Shown here in pieces: positions 8,544-16,586 of a stretch of 46,336 nucleotides of DNA (positions are counted from its first letter, which is position 1; each line of letters opens with the position of its first letter). Source of the stretch: Kluyvera cryocrescens NBRC 102467. Its GTDB lineage: Bacteria; Pseudomonadota; Gammaproteobacteria; Enterobacterales; Enterobacteriaceae. Both the position numbers and the translations under genes were made by a program. Where the stretch lies: positions 1 to 46,336 of the forward strand of contig NZ_BCTM01000032.1 in NCBI RefSeq assembly GCF_001571285.1, given 5' to 3'. The notes beneath the pieces are model-generated. The model worked only from the letters and a program-made list of their open reading frames with translations. It was not told where the DNA came from and searched no databases.

Positions 8544-9087
8544 CTTGGTTACTCATATAAATCACTATTAACTTTTAGACTACGGCATACCAATAATTAT
8601 ATCAAACCACACTCTCGCAGTGGCCACGCTCATGCCCTTGAGGTGCTGTCGCTCTATCGCCGCTGATAACCGGTGCGCGTCTGGCGTTCGCGCTGCTCTA
8701 CCGGAGCTATTTTTAATACATGAACCTTAACCCATCGCTACACAGGCTCGCTCAATGGCGACTCAGTGCAGTATCATGACTGCTGCTTTGCCTTTCGGCT
8801 GCGGTCTATCCGTTTACTGATGCATTTTCTTACCCTCCAGAAACGCAAAAACCCCACGGGATTAACCGCAGGGTTTGAATGTTTGTTTCTTATCGTTTTG
8901 CCGCCATTTACATTTAAGGCAGCATATCAAAGTAGACTCAAATATGGCCTATTTAATTGACTTTTGCAATACCTTGCTGTGAAAAATCCGATTTTTGTTG
9001 CGATCGTGTTCTCACCGCGCAGAGAAGAGAATCACCATCTAGCCGCTTAAAGATGGCGCACATGGCCCGCCAATAGTCGGCGTAGTT
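8544..9087. other. Deletion-junction stretch without a clear gene
   Basis: This 544-bp stretch joins the tail-side remnant to the recombination genes. It holds a probable minus-strand terminator at 8846-8876: read leftward AAACCC, inner GCGG and CCGT, then GGGTTTTT. I see no convincing coding frame in it. A short plus frame at 8766-8960 has no ribosome-binding site and no recognisable content. The stretch probably carries fragments of the early region left by one or more deletions. Confidence 0.5.
8846..8876 (-). terminator. Probable intrinsic terminator, leftward
   Basis: On the minus strand AAACCC (8876-8871) pairs with GGGTTT (8854-8849), with an inner GCGG/CCGT pairing, and T residues follow. 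No gene is seen directly upstream of it, so it may be the remains of a leftward transcription unit lost in the deletion. Confidence 0.5.
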
Positions 9088-11304
9088 ATGGCACCAGTTA
9101 CCCTGGATACGCTGGATGAAGAGATCGCACTGGCCACGTTGCCAATGGATTTCGACATCTACAATATTCCGGGTTCAATTCATCGCCGGGCTAAAGAGAT
9201 CGTCAGCAAGAAAGAAAGCCCATTCAAAGAGTGGTCCGCCGCCCTACGCAAATGTGCTGGCATCCTGGACTATTCGCGCGCCGCTATCTTCGCACTTATC
9301 CGCGGCGCCGCAGAGAACGTTCACCACTTCCCGGTCAGCCTGCAGACGTATATCAACGCGAACCTGACGGAATCCAATCACCAGCACCCAACCAAAGAAA
9401 CCCTGGCGGCAGCCGGTCACGTGCCAGAAAAAAGCTGGGAAAACGAGATTAACGAGAAGGTCGCAGCAGAGCAGCAGGCAGCAGCCAAACAGCCAGAAAT
9501 CGCCAACGTGGGCGGAGGGATTTTCTCCATCGATGGCTTGATGAATGCCCCAGCAAAACCAACCGAGGAAACCACCAACCATGTGCAGATGGAAGAGACT
9601 GAGCGCGCCGAAGGCGAAACTAACGATGCGGTATCAGCAGGCGAAGGTGCTGTGGAAGATGATCAGCAGACAGATACCGTAGCGGAGATCGTATGTACTG
9701 GTTGCGGCGCTGTCGGTGGCGGCCACTGTCCGGAATGCGGGCCCGTTGTTGGCGATGCTACCTACGCAGCAATGGAAGCGGATTTGAAAGAAGAAGCTAA
9801 TGCGCGTGAACTTGAAGGCATCAACGCGGAAATTCTGGCCGCTGCAGCGCCGAGCCTGGCGAACCATGAAGCGGCAGATGTAAACCAAAAACCGGAAAAC
9901 GTGAATCAAAATGACGGTTCTGCGCATCAGGAAGACCAAAATGCGCATCAAAACAGCCCAGAAGTGAATCAGGACAAACCAGAAGGGAATCAGCCAGAGC
10001 CGGTTGCCGAATACCCTGCTTTCTTCGAGCCTGGTCGTTATGAAGGTCTGCCAAACGAGGTTTACCACGCGGCGAACGGTATCAGCTCAACACAGGTTAA
10101 AGATGCCCGCGTGTCCCTGATGTACTTCAATGCGCGCCACGTCGAGAAGACCATCACGAAAGAGCGCTCTCCGGTTCTGGATATGGGCAACTTAGTGCAT
10201 GCGCTGGCGCTGCAACCTGAACAACTGGAGGCCGAATTCAGCGTTGAACCGGTTATTCCTGAAGGTGCATTCACCACAACTGCAACGATCCGCGCGTTCA
10301 TTGATGAGCATAACTCCAGCCTGCCAGCGCAGCTGTCAACTGACGATATTAAGGCACTGATTGAAGCTCACAACGCTACCCTGCCGCCACTGGTAGCACT
10401 TGGCGATGACGCTACACAGACCGGTGAAAATTACATGTCTCTCCCAGCAGAGTTTCAACGTGTTGAAGAGGGGCAAAAAGTCACAGCGGCCAAAATGAAA
10501 GCCTGTATCAAAGAGTACAACGCTACCCTACCGCAGCAGGTGAAAACCAGCGGCAGCCGTGACGCTCTGCTCGAGCAGCTGGCGGTGATTAATCCTGATC
10601 TGGTTGCACAGGAAGCGCAGAAGCCTCAGCCGTTGAAAGTCTCCGGCACGAAAGCCGATCTGATTCAGGCCGTGAAGGCTGTAAATCCTGACGCTGTGTT
10701 TGCCGACGAACTGGTGGATGCATGGCGCGAAAACCCGGAAGGAAAAGTGCTGGTCACCCGCCAGCAACTGCGCACTGCACTGAACATTCAGAAAGCTTTG
10801 CTCCAGCACCCGACCGCCGGCAAGTTGCTGACGCACCCGAGCCGCGCTGTTGAGGTGAGTTATTTCGGATTCGACGATGAAACCGGGCTGGAAGTGCGTG
10901 TGCGTCCGGATCTGGAAATCGACCTGGATGGTGTGCGTATCGGTGCCGACCTGAAAACTATCAGCATGTGGAACATCAAGCAGGAAGGCCTCCGCGCCAA
11001 GTTACACCGGGAGATCATCGACCGCGATTATCACCTGAGCGCAGCCATGTACTGCGAGACGGCAGCACTTGACCAGTTCTTCTGGATTTTCGTCAACAAA
11101 GACGAGAACTACCACTGGATCGCCATTATCGAGGCATCTGTCGAGCTGCTTGAACTGGGCATGCTGGAGTACCGCAAGGCGATGCGCGCCATTGCAACCG
11201 GATTTGATACTGGAGAGTGGCCAGCGCCAATCACCGCTGATTACACCGATGAACTGAACGACTTCGACCAACGCCGCCTTGAAGCGCTGCGTACTCAGGC
11301 ATAA
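9088..11304 (+). CDS. recE: RecE-like exonuclease VIII, N-terminally shortened
   Basis: A 738-residue relative of Rac exonuclease VIII, a 5'-3' double-strand exonuclease that works with RecT in phage recombination. Residues about 15-95 match RecE from near its residue 262 (MDFDIYNIP, ILDYSRA). A zinc-ribbon-like motif follows (Cys203, 206, 214, 217), then a run of NQ-rich repeats (about 270-310). The PD-(D/E)XK nuclease domain is C-terminal, with VRPDLEID and GADLKT near 605-622 and YHLSAAMYC near 650. The active C-terminal domain looks intact. About 260 N-terminal residues of full RecE are absent. The open frame extends 15 codons upstream without a start codon, and the site before ATG 9088 has no good Shine-Dalgarno. 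Both facts fit truncation by the prophage deletion, although short RecE forms also occur. Confidence 0.85.
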   Translation: MAPVTLDTLDEEIALATLPMDFDIYNIPGSIHRRAKEIVSKKESPFKEWSAALRKCAGILDYSRAAIFALIRGAAENVHHFPVSLQTYINANLTESNHQHPTKETLAAAGHVPEKSWENEINEKVAAEQQAAAKQPEIANVGGGIFSIDGLMNAPAKPTEETTNHVQMEETERAEGETNDAVSAGEGAVEDDQQTDTVAEIVCTGCGAVGGGHCPECGPVVGDATYAAMEADLKEEANARELEGINAEILAAAAPSLANHEAADVNQKPENVNQNDGSAHQEDQNAHQNSPEVNQDKPEGNQPEPVAEYPAFFEPGRYEGLPNEVYHAANGISSTQVKDARVSLMYFNARHVEKTITKERSPVLDMGNLVHALALQPEQLEAEFSVEPVIPEGAFTTTATIRAFIDEHNSSLPAQLSTDDIKALIEAHNATLPPLVALGDDATQTGENYMSLPAEFQRVEEGQKVTAAKMKACIKEYNATLPQQVKTSGSRDALLEQLAVINPDLVAQEAQKPQPLKVSGTKADLIQAVKAVNPDAVFADELVDAWRENPEGKVLVTRQQLRTALNIQKALLQHPTAGKLLTHPSRAVEVSYFGFDDETGLEVRVRPDLEIDLDGVRIGADLKTISMWNIKQEGLRAKLHREIIDRDYHLSAAMYCETAALDQFFWIFVNKDENYHWIAIIEASVELLELGMLEYRKAMRAIATGFDTGEWPAPITADYTDELNDFDQRRLEALRTQA

Positions 11305-11309
11305 GGGGA

Positions 11310-12425
11310 ATGATGATGGAAAATATGAATATCGTAACTGCTGAGCAGCAGACTCCAAACACTATCTCTGCCAGTAACTCAATCTTCAATGTCCAAGCCT
11401 TGGGCCAGTTGCAGGCTTTTGCCGGTTTGATGGCTCAATCTGTAGTCACAGTGCCTGCACACCTCGCAGGAAAGCCTGCCGATTGCATGGCGATCGTAAT
11501 GCAAGCCATGCAGTGGGGCATGAACCCTTACGCAGTGGCGCAAAAAACACATCTGGTAAACGGCCAGTTGGGTTACGAAGCGCAGCTTGTTAACGCCGTA
11601 ATAACCAGTTCCAGCGCCATTAATGGCCGTTTCCATTATCGCTATGGCGGTGACTGGTCACGTTGCACCAGAACCAAAGAAGTGTCCCGCGAGAAAACAG
11701 GTAAGAATGGTAAGTACACCGTTACCGAACGCGTTCGCGACTGGACTGATGAAGACGAAGAGGGGCTCTATGTTGAGGTCGGCGCAATTCTTCGTGGCGA
11801 AAGTGAAATCACCTGGGACAAACCTCTATACCTGTCACAGGTAGTTACCCGAAATTCGCCATTGTGGGTTTCAAAACCAGACCAGCAAATAGCCTATCTC
11901 GGCGTGAAATACTGGGCGCGGTTGTACTGCCCGCATGTGATTCTCGGGGTTTATACACCAGATGAGGTTGAGCAACATACCGAGCGTGAAATCAACCCGG
12001 CGCCGCAGCGCGTAAACCTGAAAGAGATCGCCAGTGACACTGTCGCAACCACCAGCAGCGCGCGTGAATCCACCGTAAATGTTGATGCCATCGCTGACGA
12101 ATTCCGGGACCGGATTGATTCCGCCGAAGATATCGACGCAGCGAAAGCCGTGGGCGAAGACATTAACCAGGCCAAGGCGACTTTGGGCTCAGCACTGTTC
12201 ACCGAACTCAAGAACAAAGCCACGCAGCGTTATCACCGGGTGAATGCTCGGAACAAAATCGAGGCAACGATTAACTCCCTGCCGTCTGCCGGCGAACCGG
12301 ATGCGGCCGAGTTGTTCACGAAGTCAGAAGCAACACTCAATGCTGCGCGCCGTCACCTGGGCGACGAATTGTATGAGCAGTTCCGCGTAACCCTCGACGA
12401 TATGAAACCGGAATACGTTGGCTAA
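11310..12425 (+). CDS. recT: RecT-family single-strand annealing protein
   Basis: A 371-residue RecT-type annealing protein, the partner of the exonuclease just upstream. The conserved core lies at about residues 45-210: CMAIVMQAMQWGMNPYAVAQ, then KTHLVNGQLGYEAQLVNAVI and YLGVKYWARLYCPHVILGVYTPDEV. The C-terminal 140 residues are helical and charged and less conserved. The gene begins 6 bp after the recE stop. ATG codons occur at 11310, 11313 and 11316; the last is best spaced from AAGGGG. The recE-recT pair is a typical phage replacement for lambda exo-bet and looks intact here, apart from the RecE N terminus. Confidence 0.9.
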   Translation: MMMENMNIVTAEQQTPNTISASNSIFNVQALGQLQAFAGLMAQSVVTVPAHLAGKPADCMAIVMQAMQWGMNPYAVAQKTHLVNGQLGYEAQLVNAVITSSSAINGRFHYRYGGDWSRCTRTKEVSREKTGKNGKYTVTERVRDWTDEDEEGLYVEVGAILRGESEITWDKPLYLSQVVTRNSPLWVSKPDQQIAYLGVKYWARLYCPHVILGVYTPDEVEQHTEREINPAPQRVNLKEIASDTVATTSSARESTVNVDAIADEFRDRIDSAEDIDAAKAVGEDINQAKATLGSALFTELKNKATQRYHRVNARNKIEATINSLPSAGEPDAAELFTKSEATLNAARRHLGDELYEQFRVTLDDMKPEYVG

Positions 12426-12441
12426 CGGAGGTCGGCCCCGT

Positions 12442-12888
12442 ATGGGGCCGGATACCAGCATGGTAAGTAAAATTGAACGTCAGAACGCGGTCGCCAATTA
12501 CCTGCTTGATAACCAGCAGGCCAGCCCCGCAGAGATCAGCGAAGCCCTTTGCATGACAGACCGGGCAACACGCTACATCGTCAGTTTGATGGTGAATAAC
12601 GGCATGATTATCCGCACCAAAAACATCATTGATGGTCGGTGTCATAGGCTTGCGTTAAGCGATTGGTATGCCGACGAACTCGCAAACGGCCCAGCAGCGG
12701 AACCTGCTGCAGTCAATCAATTACGGCAATTAGAGACTACCGCAACGCAACTGGAACAGCGCGGTTTATGGCGCCGGGCGGCCACTGTGTGGGCCGAATT
12801 ATCCCGCATGCAGCAAACGGTCACCGGCGTCGCAATGATTGCCACACAACGCAATCGCTGCATCAGGACTGCGAGGGCGCGAGCATGA
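12442..12888 (+). CDS. Winged-helix protein with PerC-like C terminus
   Basis: A 148-residue protein. ATG 12442 is chosen because GGAGGT lies nine bases before it; an in-frame ATG at 12460 lacks a good site. Residues about 8-65 look like a winged helix-turn-helix (AVANYLLDNQQASPAEISEA, CMTDRATRYIVSLMVNNGMI). Residues about 95-125 (ATQLEQRGLWRRAATVWAEL) carry the pattern of the PerC family of transcriptional activators found in pathogenicity islands and lambdoid prophages. It sits between recT and the excisionase in the early operon and overlaps the next gene by ATGA. It is probably a regulator, target unknown. Confidence 0.7.
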   Translation: MGPDTSMVSKIERQNAVANYLLDNQQASPAEISEALCMTDRATRYIVSLMVNNGMIIRTKNIIDGRCHRLALSDWYADELANGPAAEPAAVNQLRQLETTATQLEQRGLWRRAATVWAELSRMQQTVTGVAMIATQRNRCIRTARARA

Positions 12889-13127
12889 AGCTAATTAACC
12901 GCGGCAGCAAGCAATCACCTATCGCGCGTCAGGCATGCGAGATAGCGCTGGCAACACACCAGAAACGCTACGGCGACTATGGACGCAGCAAGATGACAGA
13001 GATGTACACCATCCGCGTTGAAGGGGTGAAGATCACTGTTGAAGTGGTGAACCGGAAGGCAAGCTATGTGGCCACAGCAATGACGGGGATGCGACGGTTG
13101 CGTACGCTGCCAGGCCAAGTGTCTTGA
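12885..13127 (+). CDS. Small phage protein, DUF4060-like
   Basis: An 80-residue protein starting MKLINRGSKQSPIARQACEI and containing YTIRVEGVKITVEVVNRKASYVATAMTG. This resembles the small DUF4060 proteins found beside recombination genes in enterobacterial lambdoid prophages; I assign the family from memory with moderate confidence. Its ATG overlaps the stop of the preceding regulator gene (ATGA), which shows it belongs to the same transcript. The N terminus is basic and the C-terminal half is predicted beta strand. No function is known to me. Confidence 0.7.
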   Translation: MKLINRGSKQSPIARQACEIALATHQKRYGDYGRSKMTEMYTIRVEGVKITVEVVNRKASYVATAMTGMRRLRTLPGQVS

Positions 13128-13151
13128 TATTGAATTATCACCATATTATTA

Positions 13152-13177
13152 CTGGCAGCTCTATAATCAGCTGCCAG
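13152..13177. promoter_or_regulatory. Inverted repeat with TATAAT loop before xis
   Basis: CTGGCAGCT (13152-13160) and AGCTGCCAG (13169-13177) form a perfect 9-bp inverted repeat. The eight-base loop contains TATAAT, and GGAGG of the excisionase ribosome-binding site follows three bases later. It could be an operator over an xis-int promoter, or an RNA hairpin next to the ribosome-binding site. Confidence 0.55.
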
Positions 13178-13188
13178 CAGGAGGAAAA

Positions 13189-13461
13189 ATGGCAAAGCTA
13201 ATGAACCTGCTGGAATGGGCAAACTCTGTTTACTCAACTCCGCCCTCTTTATCAACTCTTCGCCGCTGGTGCCGCGAAGGTCGTATTTACCCCGCGCCTG
13301 AGCGCCACGGTAAAGAATACCGCCTGCTTCCGGATTCTATATATGTTGATCCAAGCAAAAAGAACTTACGCCCAAAAGCACCAAAACAAGAACTGCCAAC
13401 TAAAGGCACTTTACTGGAGAGACTGAAACATGGCGAACAGGCCGGTACGTTACGACGCTAA
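13189..13461 (+). CDS. xis: Excisionase
   Basis: A 90-residue protein of the lambdoid excisionase family, a small winged-helix DNA-bending factor that directs the integrase toward excision. The recognition part is seen in LMNLLEWANSVYSTPPSLST, then RRWCREGRIYPAPERHGKEYRL, and the basic tail follows. A strong GGAGG lies six bases before the ATG. The gene overlaps the integrase start by 32 bp, the usual coupled arrangement. Since int is intact too, excision functions may survive although the prophage is otherwise crippled. Confidence 0.88.
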   Translation: MAKLMNLLEWANSVYSTPPSLSTLRRWCREGRIYPAPERHGKEYRLLPDSIYVDPSKKNLRPKAPKQELPTKGTLLERLKHGEQAGTLRR

Positions 13462-14515
13462 TTTGCCCCGTAATCTGACCTTTCGCAAAAGAGATAAGCT
13501 TTATTCATGGCGCAACCCGATCACCGGACAGGAAGTATCACTCGGTCGGGTTGCCCGTAAAGATGCGGTTGCTCAAGCCATAGAGGCAAACAACTACATC
13601 GACCAAAACTATCTACCATCTACGCTCCTTGAGAAAATCAAAGACGTGCCCACCTTCACAGTGTCGGCATGGCTGGAGCGTTATGTCGTAATTCTTGAGC
13701 GAAGGGAATTAAAACCCAACACCATGAAGGTAAGGAAAAATCAGATATCAACAATCAAAGAAGAGTTTGGAAGAATACCGCTTACCTCAATCACGACCAA
13801 AGATATCGCTGAGTTTCTGGAATATTACATCGTATGCGACAAGAAGAGCATGGCATCCGGGCTGAGGTCAGTATTACTCGACATTTTCAGGGAGGCTATT
13901 GTTGAAGGCCACATAGACCGTAATCCAGCTGAACCGACTCGCGCGCCAACACCGAAGGTTAAGCGGGAAAGGCTGGTCATGGAGCAATTCGTCGCAATAA
14001 GGGAAAGAGCAGATACCCACTCAATATGGGCTCCAAATGCAATGGACCTGGCTTTGGTTACTGGACAGCGAAGAGAGGACGTCGCGGGCTTCAAATTCTC
14101 TGATGTGAAAGATGGGCTTCTGTTCATAACGCAGGAGAAAACTGGCCATAAACTGGCAATCCCTCTGGATCTGAAGCTTGAGATTATGGGGCTCGTTTTA
14201 CAGGATGTGATCGACCGGTGCAGAATCAACAACCCGAGCGACTTTATGATTTACTCGCCGGTCCGAAATGGGGGGAGGAAGCCGGGACCTCTGAGGCCGG
14301 ATGCACTCACCCAGGCTTTTGCGGATATTAGAGACTTGTCAGGTGTAAAGTTTGGCCCCAACCCGCCACCATTCCATGAGATCAGAAGCTTGTCAGGAAG
14401 GCTTTATGAGAAGGAGCGTGGAGAGAAATTTGCGCAGCGGCTTTTGGGACACAAAAATTTAACAATGACGCAAAAATACCTGGACTCTCGAGGTGCAGAG
14501 TATGATATGGTTTAG
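13430..14515 (+). CDS. int: Tyrosine integrase of the left prophage
   Basis: A 361-residue lambda-type integrase. The N terminus (about 1-65, RPVRYDANLPRNLTFRKRDK) is the arm-binding domain and about 75-175 is the core-binding domain. The catalytic domain has all expected residues: Arg214 (TGQRRED), Lys241 (TGHKLAIP), His316 and Arg319 (FHEIR), His341 (LLGHKN) and the nucleophile Tyr350 (TQKYLDS). The gene ends 77 bp from the 3' end of sdsR. Integration of lambdoid phages at this small RNA locus is known in Salmonella. The start overlaps xis; ATG 13430 has GGAGAG nearby. Confidence 0.95.
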   Translation: MANRPVRYDANLPRNLTFRKRDKLYSWRNPITGQEVSLGRVARKDAVAQAIEANNYIDQNYLPSTLLEKIKDVPTFTVSAWLERYVVILERRELKPNTMKVRKNQISTIKEEFGRIPLTSITTKDIAEFLEYYIVCDKKSMASGLRSVLLDIFREAIVEGHIDRNPAEPTRAPTPKVKRERLVMEQFVAIRERADTHSIWAPNAMDLALVTGQRREDVAGFKFSDVKDGLLFITQEKTGHKLAIPLDLKLEIMGLVLQDVIDRCRINNPSDFMIYSPVRNGGRKPGPLRPDALTQAFADIRDLSGVKFGPNPPPFHEIRSLSGRLYEKERGEKFAQRLLGHKNLTMTQKYLDSRGAEYDMV

Positions 14516-14592
14516 ACAGGATATCGACATTTCGGGGGATTTTCGGGGAATTTCGTGTAACACCTGAAAATAACCAATAGAATCAAGCGCAT
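14516..14592. other. Prophage end next to sdsR, attachment region
   Basis: This 77-bp stretch lies between the integrase stop and the U-tract of sdsR. It contains three closely spaced TTTCGGGG/TTTCG-type repeats (14530-14555), possibly integrase arm or accessory sites. The prophage-chromosome crossover should lie near or inside the sdsR terminator sequence (about 14593-14625). The matching second copy is not in this window, so I cannot define the core exactly. Confidence 0.5.
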
Positions 14593-14695
14593 AAAAAAAG
14601 ACCGAATACGATTCCTGTATTCGGTCCAGGGAAATGGCTCTTGGGAGAGAGCCGTGCGCTAAAAGTTGGCATTAATGCAGGCTCAATCGCCTTGC
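14593..14695 (-). ncRNA. sdsR: SdsR (RyeB) small RNA
   Basis: The minus strand reads GCAAGGCGATTGAGCCTG at its 5' end (from 14695), continues through the CTCTCTCCCAAGAG segment, and ends in the terminator stem ACCGAATAC / GTATTCGGT plus seven T residues. This is the conserved SdsR/RyeB RNA of about 103 nt, a sigma-S-dependent, Hfq-binding RNA that represses porin and other mRNAs in stationary phase. It is followed at its 3' side by the left prophage, yet its full length and terminator are intact, as expected if the phage restores the target on integration. Its usual neighbour yebY is present; pphA, next to it in E. coli, is not. Confidence 0.92.
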
Positions 14696-14823
14696 TTTAT
14701 AAGAATAGATGACCGTGACAGGTTTTCCAGTCCGCAGGCTCTGCGAGCGGAAAATTTTCGTCGAATAAACGGCATATAATAAAAAAACCGCAGCCATTCC
14801 TGATGAATGATTGCGGTTTTTTA
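14600..14823 (+). ncRNA. ryeA: Possible RyeA/SraC antisense RNA
   Basis: In E. coli and Salmonella a longer RNA (RyeA/SraC) is transcribed opposite SdsR and ends at a terminator before yebY. The plus-strand terminator is present here (14781-14823), and the antisense segment over SdsR is conserved. The 5' end would lie near the prophage junction, so its promoter may have been replaced by phage DNA. The start given is only approximate. Confidence 0.4.
14781..14823. terminator. Bidirectional terminator between ryeA and yebY
   Basis: AAACCGCA (14785-14792) pairs with TGCGGTTT (14812-14819), with an A-run before and a T-run after. It can end the leftward yobA-yebZ-yebY transcript and the rightward antisense RNA opposite SdsR. 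Confidence 0.85.
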
Positions 14824-14850
14824 TTGTTTATTAAGCCGTTACTTTCAGAA

Positions 14851-15186
14851 TCAGCAAAGTTTCTCTGCGCGTTCAATAAACGGCGCCAGGCTCATTTTCA
14901 CACCGGGCTGTTTAGGATCATCAACCTGGATGATACTCAGCGGCTGCGCCTGCGTTTTTCCGGCTTTGACCTGCGCCTCAGCGACATCATTTAACGGATA
15001 CTGCACCAACGTGCTCGGATTGATGACGTACAGCGCCTTATCCGCACGGCAGGTCAACATCACCTCTTCACGATTAAACGCCCACTTATCCTTACCGACT
15101 TCAAAGCGACTGACGGTGATTATCTGTGCCGCTAGCGCGGAACCAGAGACCGTGAATAACAACAAAGAGAGAATAATTTTTTTCAT
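14851..15186 (-). CDS. yebY: YebY family periplasmic protein
   Basis: A 111-residue protein (DUF2511) with a clear signal peptide ([20 protein letters not shown], cleavage after about residue 20) and two cysteines, Cys47 (VMLTCRAD) and the C-terminal Cys111, which could form a disulfide. The mature part is predicted periplasmic. It is the third gene of yobA-yebZ-yebY, whose first two members are CopC- and CopD-like, so a role in copper handling is likely by context. The length matches E. coli YebY (113 residues). It is followed by the terminator shared with the SdsR locus. Confidence 0.92.
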   Translation of the reverse strand: MKKIILSLLLFTVSGSALAAQIITVSRFEVGKDKWAFNREEVMLTCRADKALYVINPSTLVQYPLNDVAEAQVKAGKTQAQPLSIIQVDDPKQPGVKMSLAPFIERAEKLC

Positions 15187-15201
15187 GGTTTCGCCATTTC
15201 A

Positions 15202-16071
15202 TTAAAAGGGTTCCCAGGTAGCAAACGTGCTCACGCACGCCAGAACTAAAGCCCCCAAAACAATTTCAGCCTGCGTGGTCCGCATAAAAACGGTTTGTAC
15301 CCGCGTATTGGTCGCCGACATTCTCGGTACCAGAACATAGCGGTTCACCAGCGCCATCAGGACCATTAAACCGACAATTCCGCATTTCACCCACAGTGCA
15401 AGACCGTAGGCCGTGGCGGTGGTTAGCCCCCCCTGAATCAGCCACGCGTTAACCAGCCCGGTGGCGATCGCCCCGGCAACAGCAAGATGACCGTAGCGGG
15501 AATAACGCATCATCGTGGTGATGGCAAGCTGTCGCCAGCGGCCTTTGGCTAAGCGTAAACAGTACAGGAACGGCACCAATCCGCCGACCCATGCCGCGGC
15601 ACAGAGAAGATGGAACGCATGATTGACGCGCTGTAATGCGCCCAATGCGCCATCAGACATCGCGGCGTGGCCGACCCCGGCCAGCAGGATAAACTGTGCG
15701 ACGCACAGAAGCAAAAGCCGCCGCATCATCTGTCGCGGCCGTACCCACAGCACGCCAAGGGTGACCCAGGCCAACACAATCTGCCACAGCCAAACGCTGC
15801 CGAACTGAGTTTGCAGCACCGCCTGCCAGATTTCCGGGCGCCAGGTATCCGACCAGCCCCCGCCCATCAGACCGCCTTGCACCACCAGCATCAGCATTGC
15901 GGAGACCGCCCCCGCAATAAGGGAGGCGCGAAGCAAACCCGAAAAGCGCTGGATTAGCAGGCGCCGTAACGCAGCAGGCGCCCACCAGCCGGCATACAGC
16001 GTGCATCCAAACGCCATCATCAGCGCGGCAAAATGAATAAAACGGAGTCCGATATAGAGCACGCTTAGCAT
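15202..16071 (-). CDS. yebZ: CopD-like inner-membrane copper protein YebZ
   Basis: A 289-residue, very hydrophobic protein with about eight membrane helices (first at about 5-25, LYIGLRFIHFAALMMAFGCT). It belongs to the CopD/PcoD family thought to move copper across the inner membrane with a periplasmic CopC partner. Conserved His residues occur in RFIHFA, GVGHAAMSD and VNHAFHLLCAAAWVGG, the family signature. Its ATG follows the yobA stop by two bases, and yebY starts 15 bp after it, so the three form an operon. Confidence 0.93.
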   Translation of the reverse strand: MLSVLYIGLRFIHFAALMMAFGCTLYAGWWAPAALRRLLIQRFSGLLRASLIAGAVSAMLMLVVQGGLMGGGWSDTWRPEIWQAVLQTQFGSVWLWQIVLAWVTLGVLWVRPRQMMRRLLLLCVAQFILLAGVGHAAMSDGALGALQRVNHAFHLLCAAAWVGGLVPFLYCLRLAKGRWRQLAITTMMRYSRYGHLAVAGAIATGLVNAWLIQGGLTTATAYGLALWVKCGIVGLMVLMALVNRYVLVPRMSATNTRVQTVFMRTTQAEIVLGALVLACVSTFATWEPF

Positions 16072-16073
16072 GA

Positions 16074-16457
16074 TTACTTCACGCTAAACTGATACTGGCC
16101 TTTGGTTTTATGCCCGTCGACGGAAACGACATGCCATTCGACGGTATAAATGCCGGATGCCAGCGCTTCAGGCAAAGGCACGATGAGCTGCGTTTTATCG
16201 CTTTCGCTGCGCGTCGCTTTACCCGTCTTTAGCGTCTTCCCATCAGCCCCTTTTAAGGTCACACCGCTAAAATTCGCTTCAATACCTTCGGAGAAATTCA
16301 GCGTTAAGGCCTGGGGTGCGGGACTGACCTCAGCATCAGCCGGCGGCGTTTGCTGCTGTAGATGCGCGTGAGCCCAGACCGGCGATGCACTGAAGGCGCT
16401 CAGCAGGAACAGCGTGGTGCAGAGTGCGCGAGGCGTGGTGAATTTCATTTCCATCAT
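16074..16457 (-). CDS. yobA: CopC-like periplasmic copper-binding protein YobA
   Basis: A 127-residue CopC-family protein. The signal peptide runs to about residue 29 (FLLSAFSASPVWA), so the mature protein starts HAHLQQQTP with the histidine used as Cu(II) ligand in CopC proteins. The domain ends with VEWHVVSVDGHKTKGQY, holding the other conserved His and Asp. ATG codons occur at 16457, 16454 and 16448; AAAGGAATG suits the later ones better, so the precise start is open. First gene of the yobA-yebZ-yebY operon, divergent from holE with 129 bp between them. Confidence 0.93.
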   Translation of the reverse strand: MMEMKFTTPRALCTTLFLLSAFSASPVWAHAHLQQQTPPADAEVSPAPQALTLNFSEGIEANFSGVTLKGADGKTLKTGKATRSESDKTQLIVPLPEALASGIYTVEWHVVSVDGHKTKGQYQFSVK

Positions 16458-16586
16458 TCCTTTTTGTTATCAATCTATCTCAAAGAATAACGCTGTATAA
16501 TGTACGAGTCGAGATGAGCACCCTCCGGACTTGCCATTTTGCGATACTCTTAGTAACTTTTGCGCCGGTAATCGAAGGAGAACATC

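Noticed and set aside
8766-8960. Plus-strand open frame of 64 codons in the deletion-junction stretch
   Set aside because: No ribosome-binding site, no recognisable domain, and it crosses a probable minus-strand terminator.
12663-13127. Longer frame that includes the DUF4060-like gene
   Set aside because: The upstream part overlaps the winged-helix gene in another frame; the ATG at 12885 with an ATGA overlap is the sensible start.
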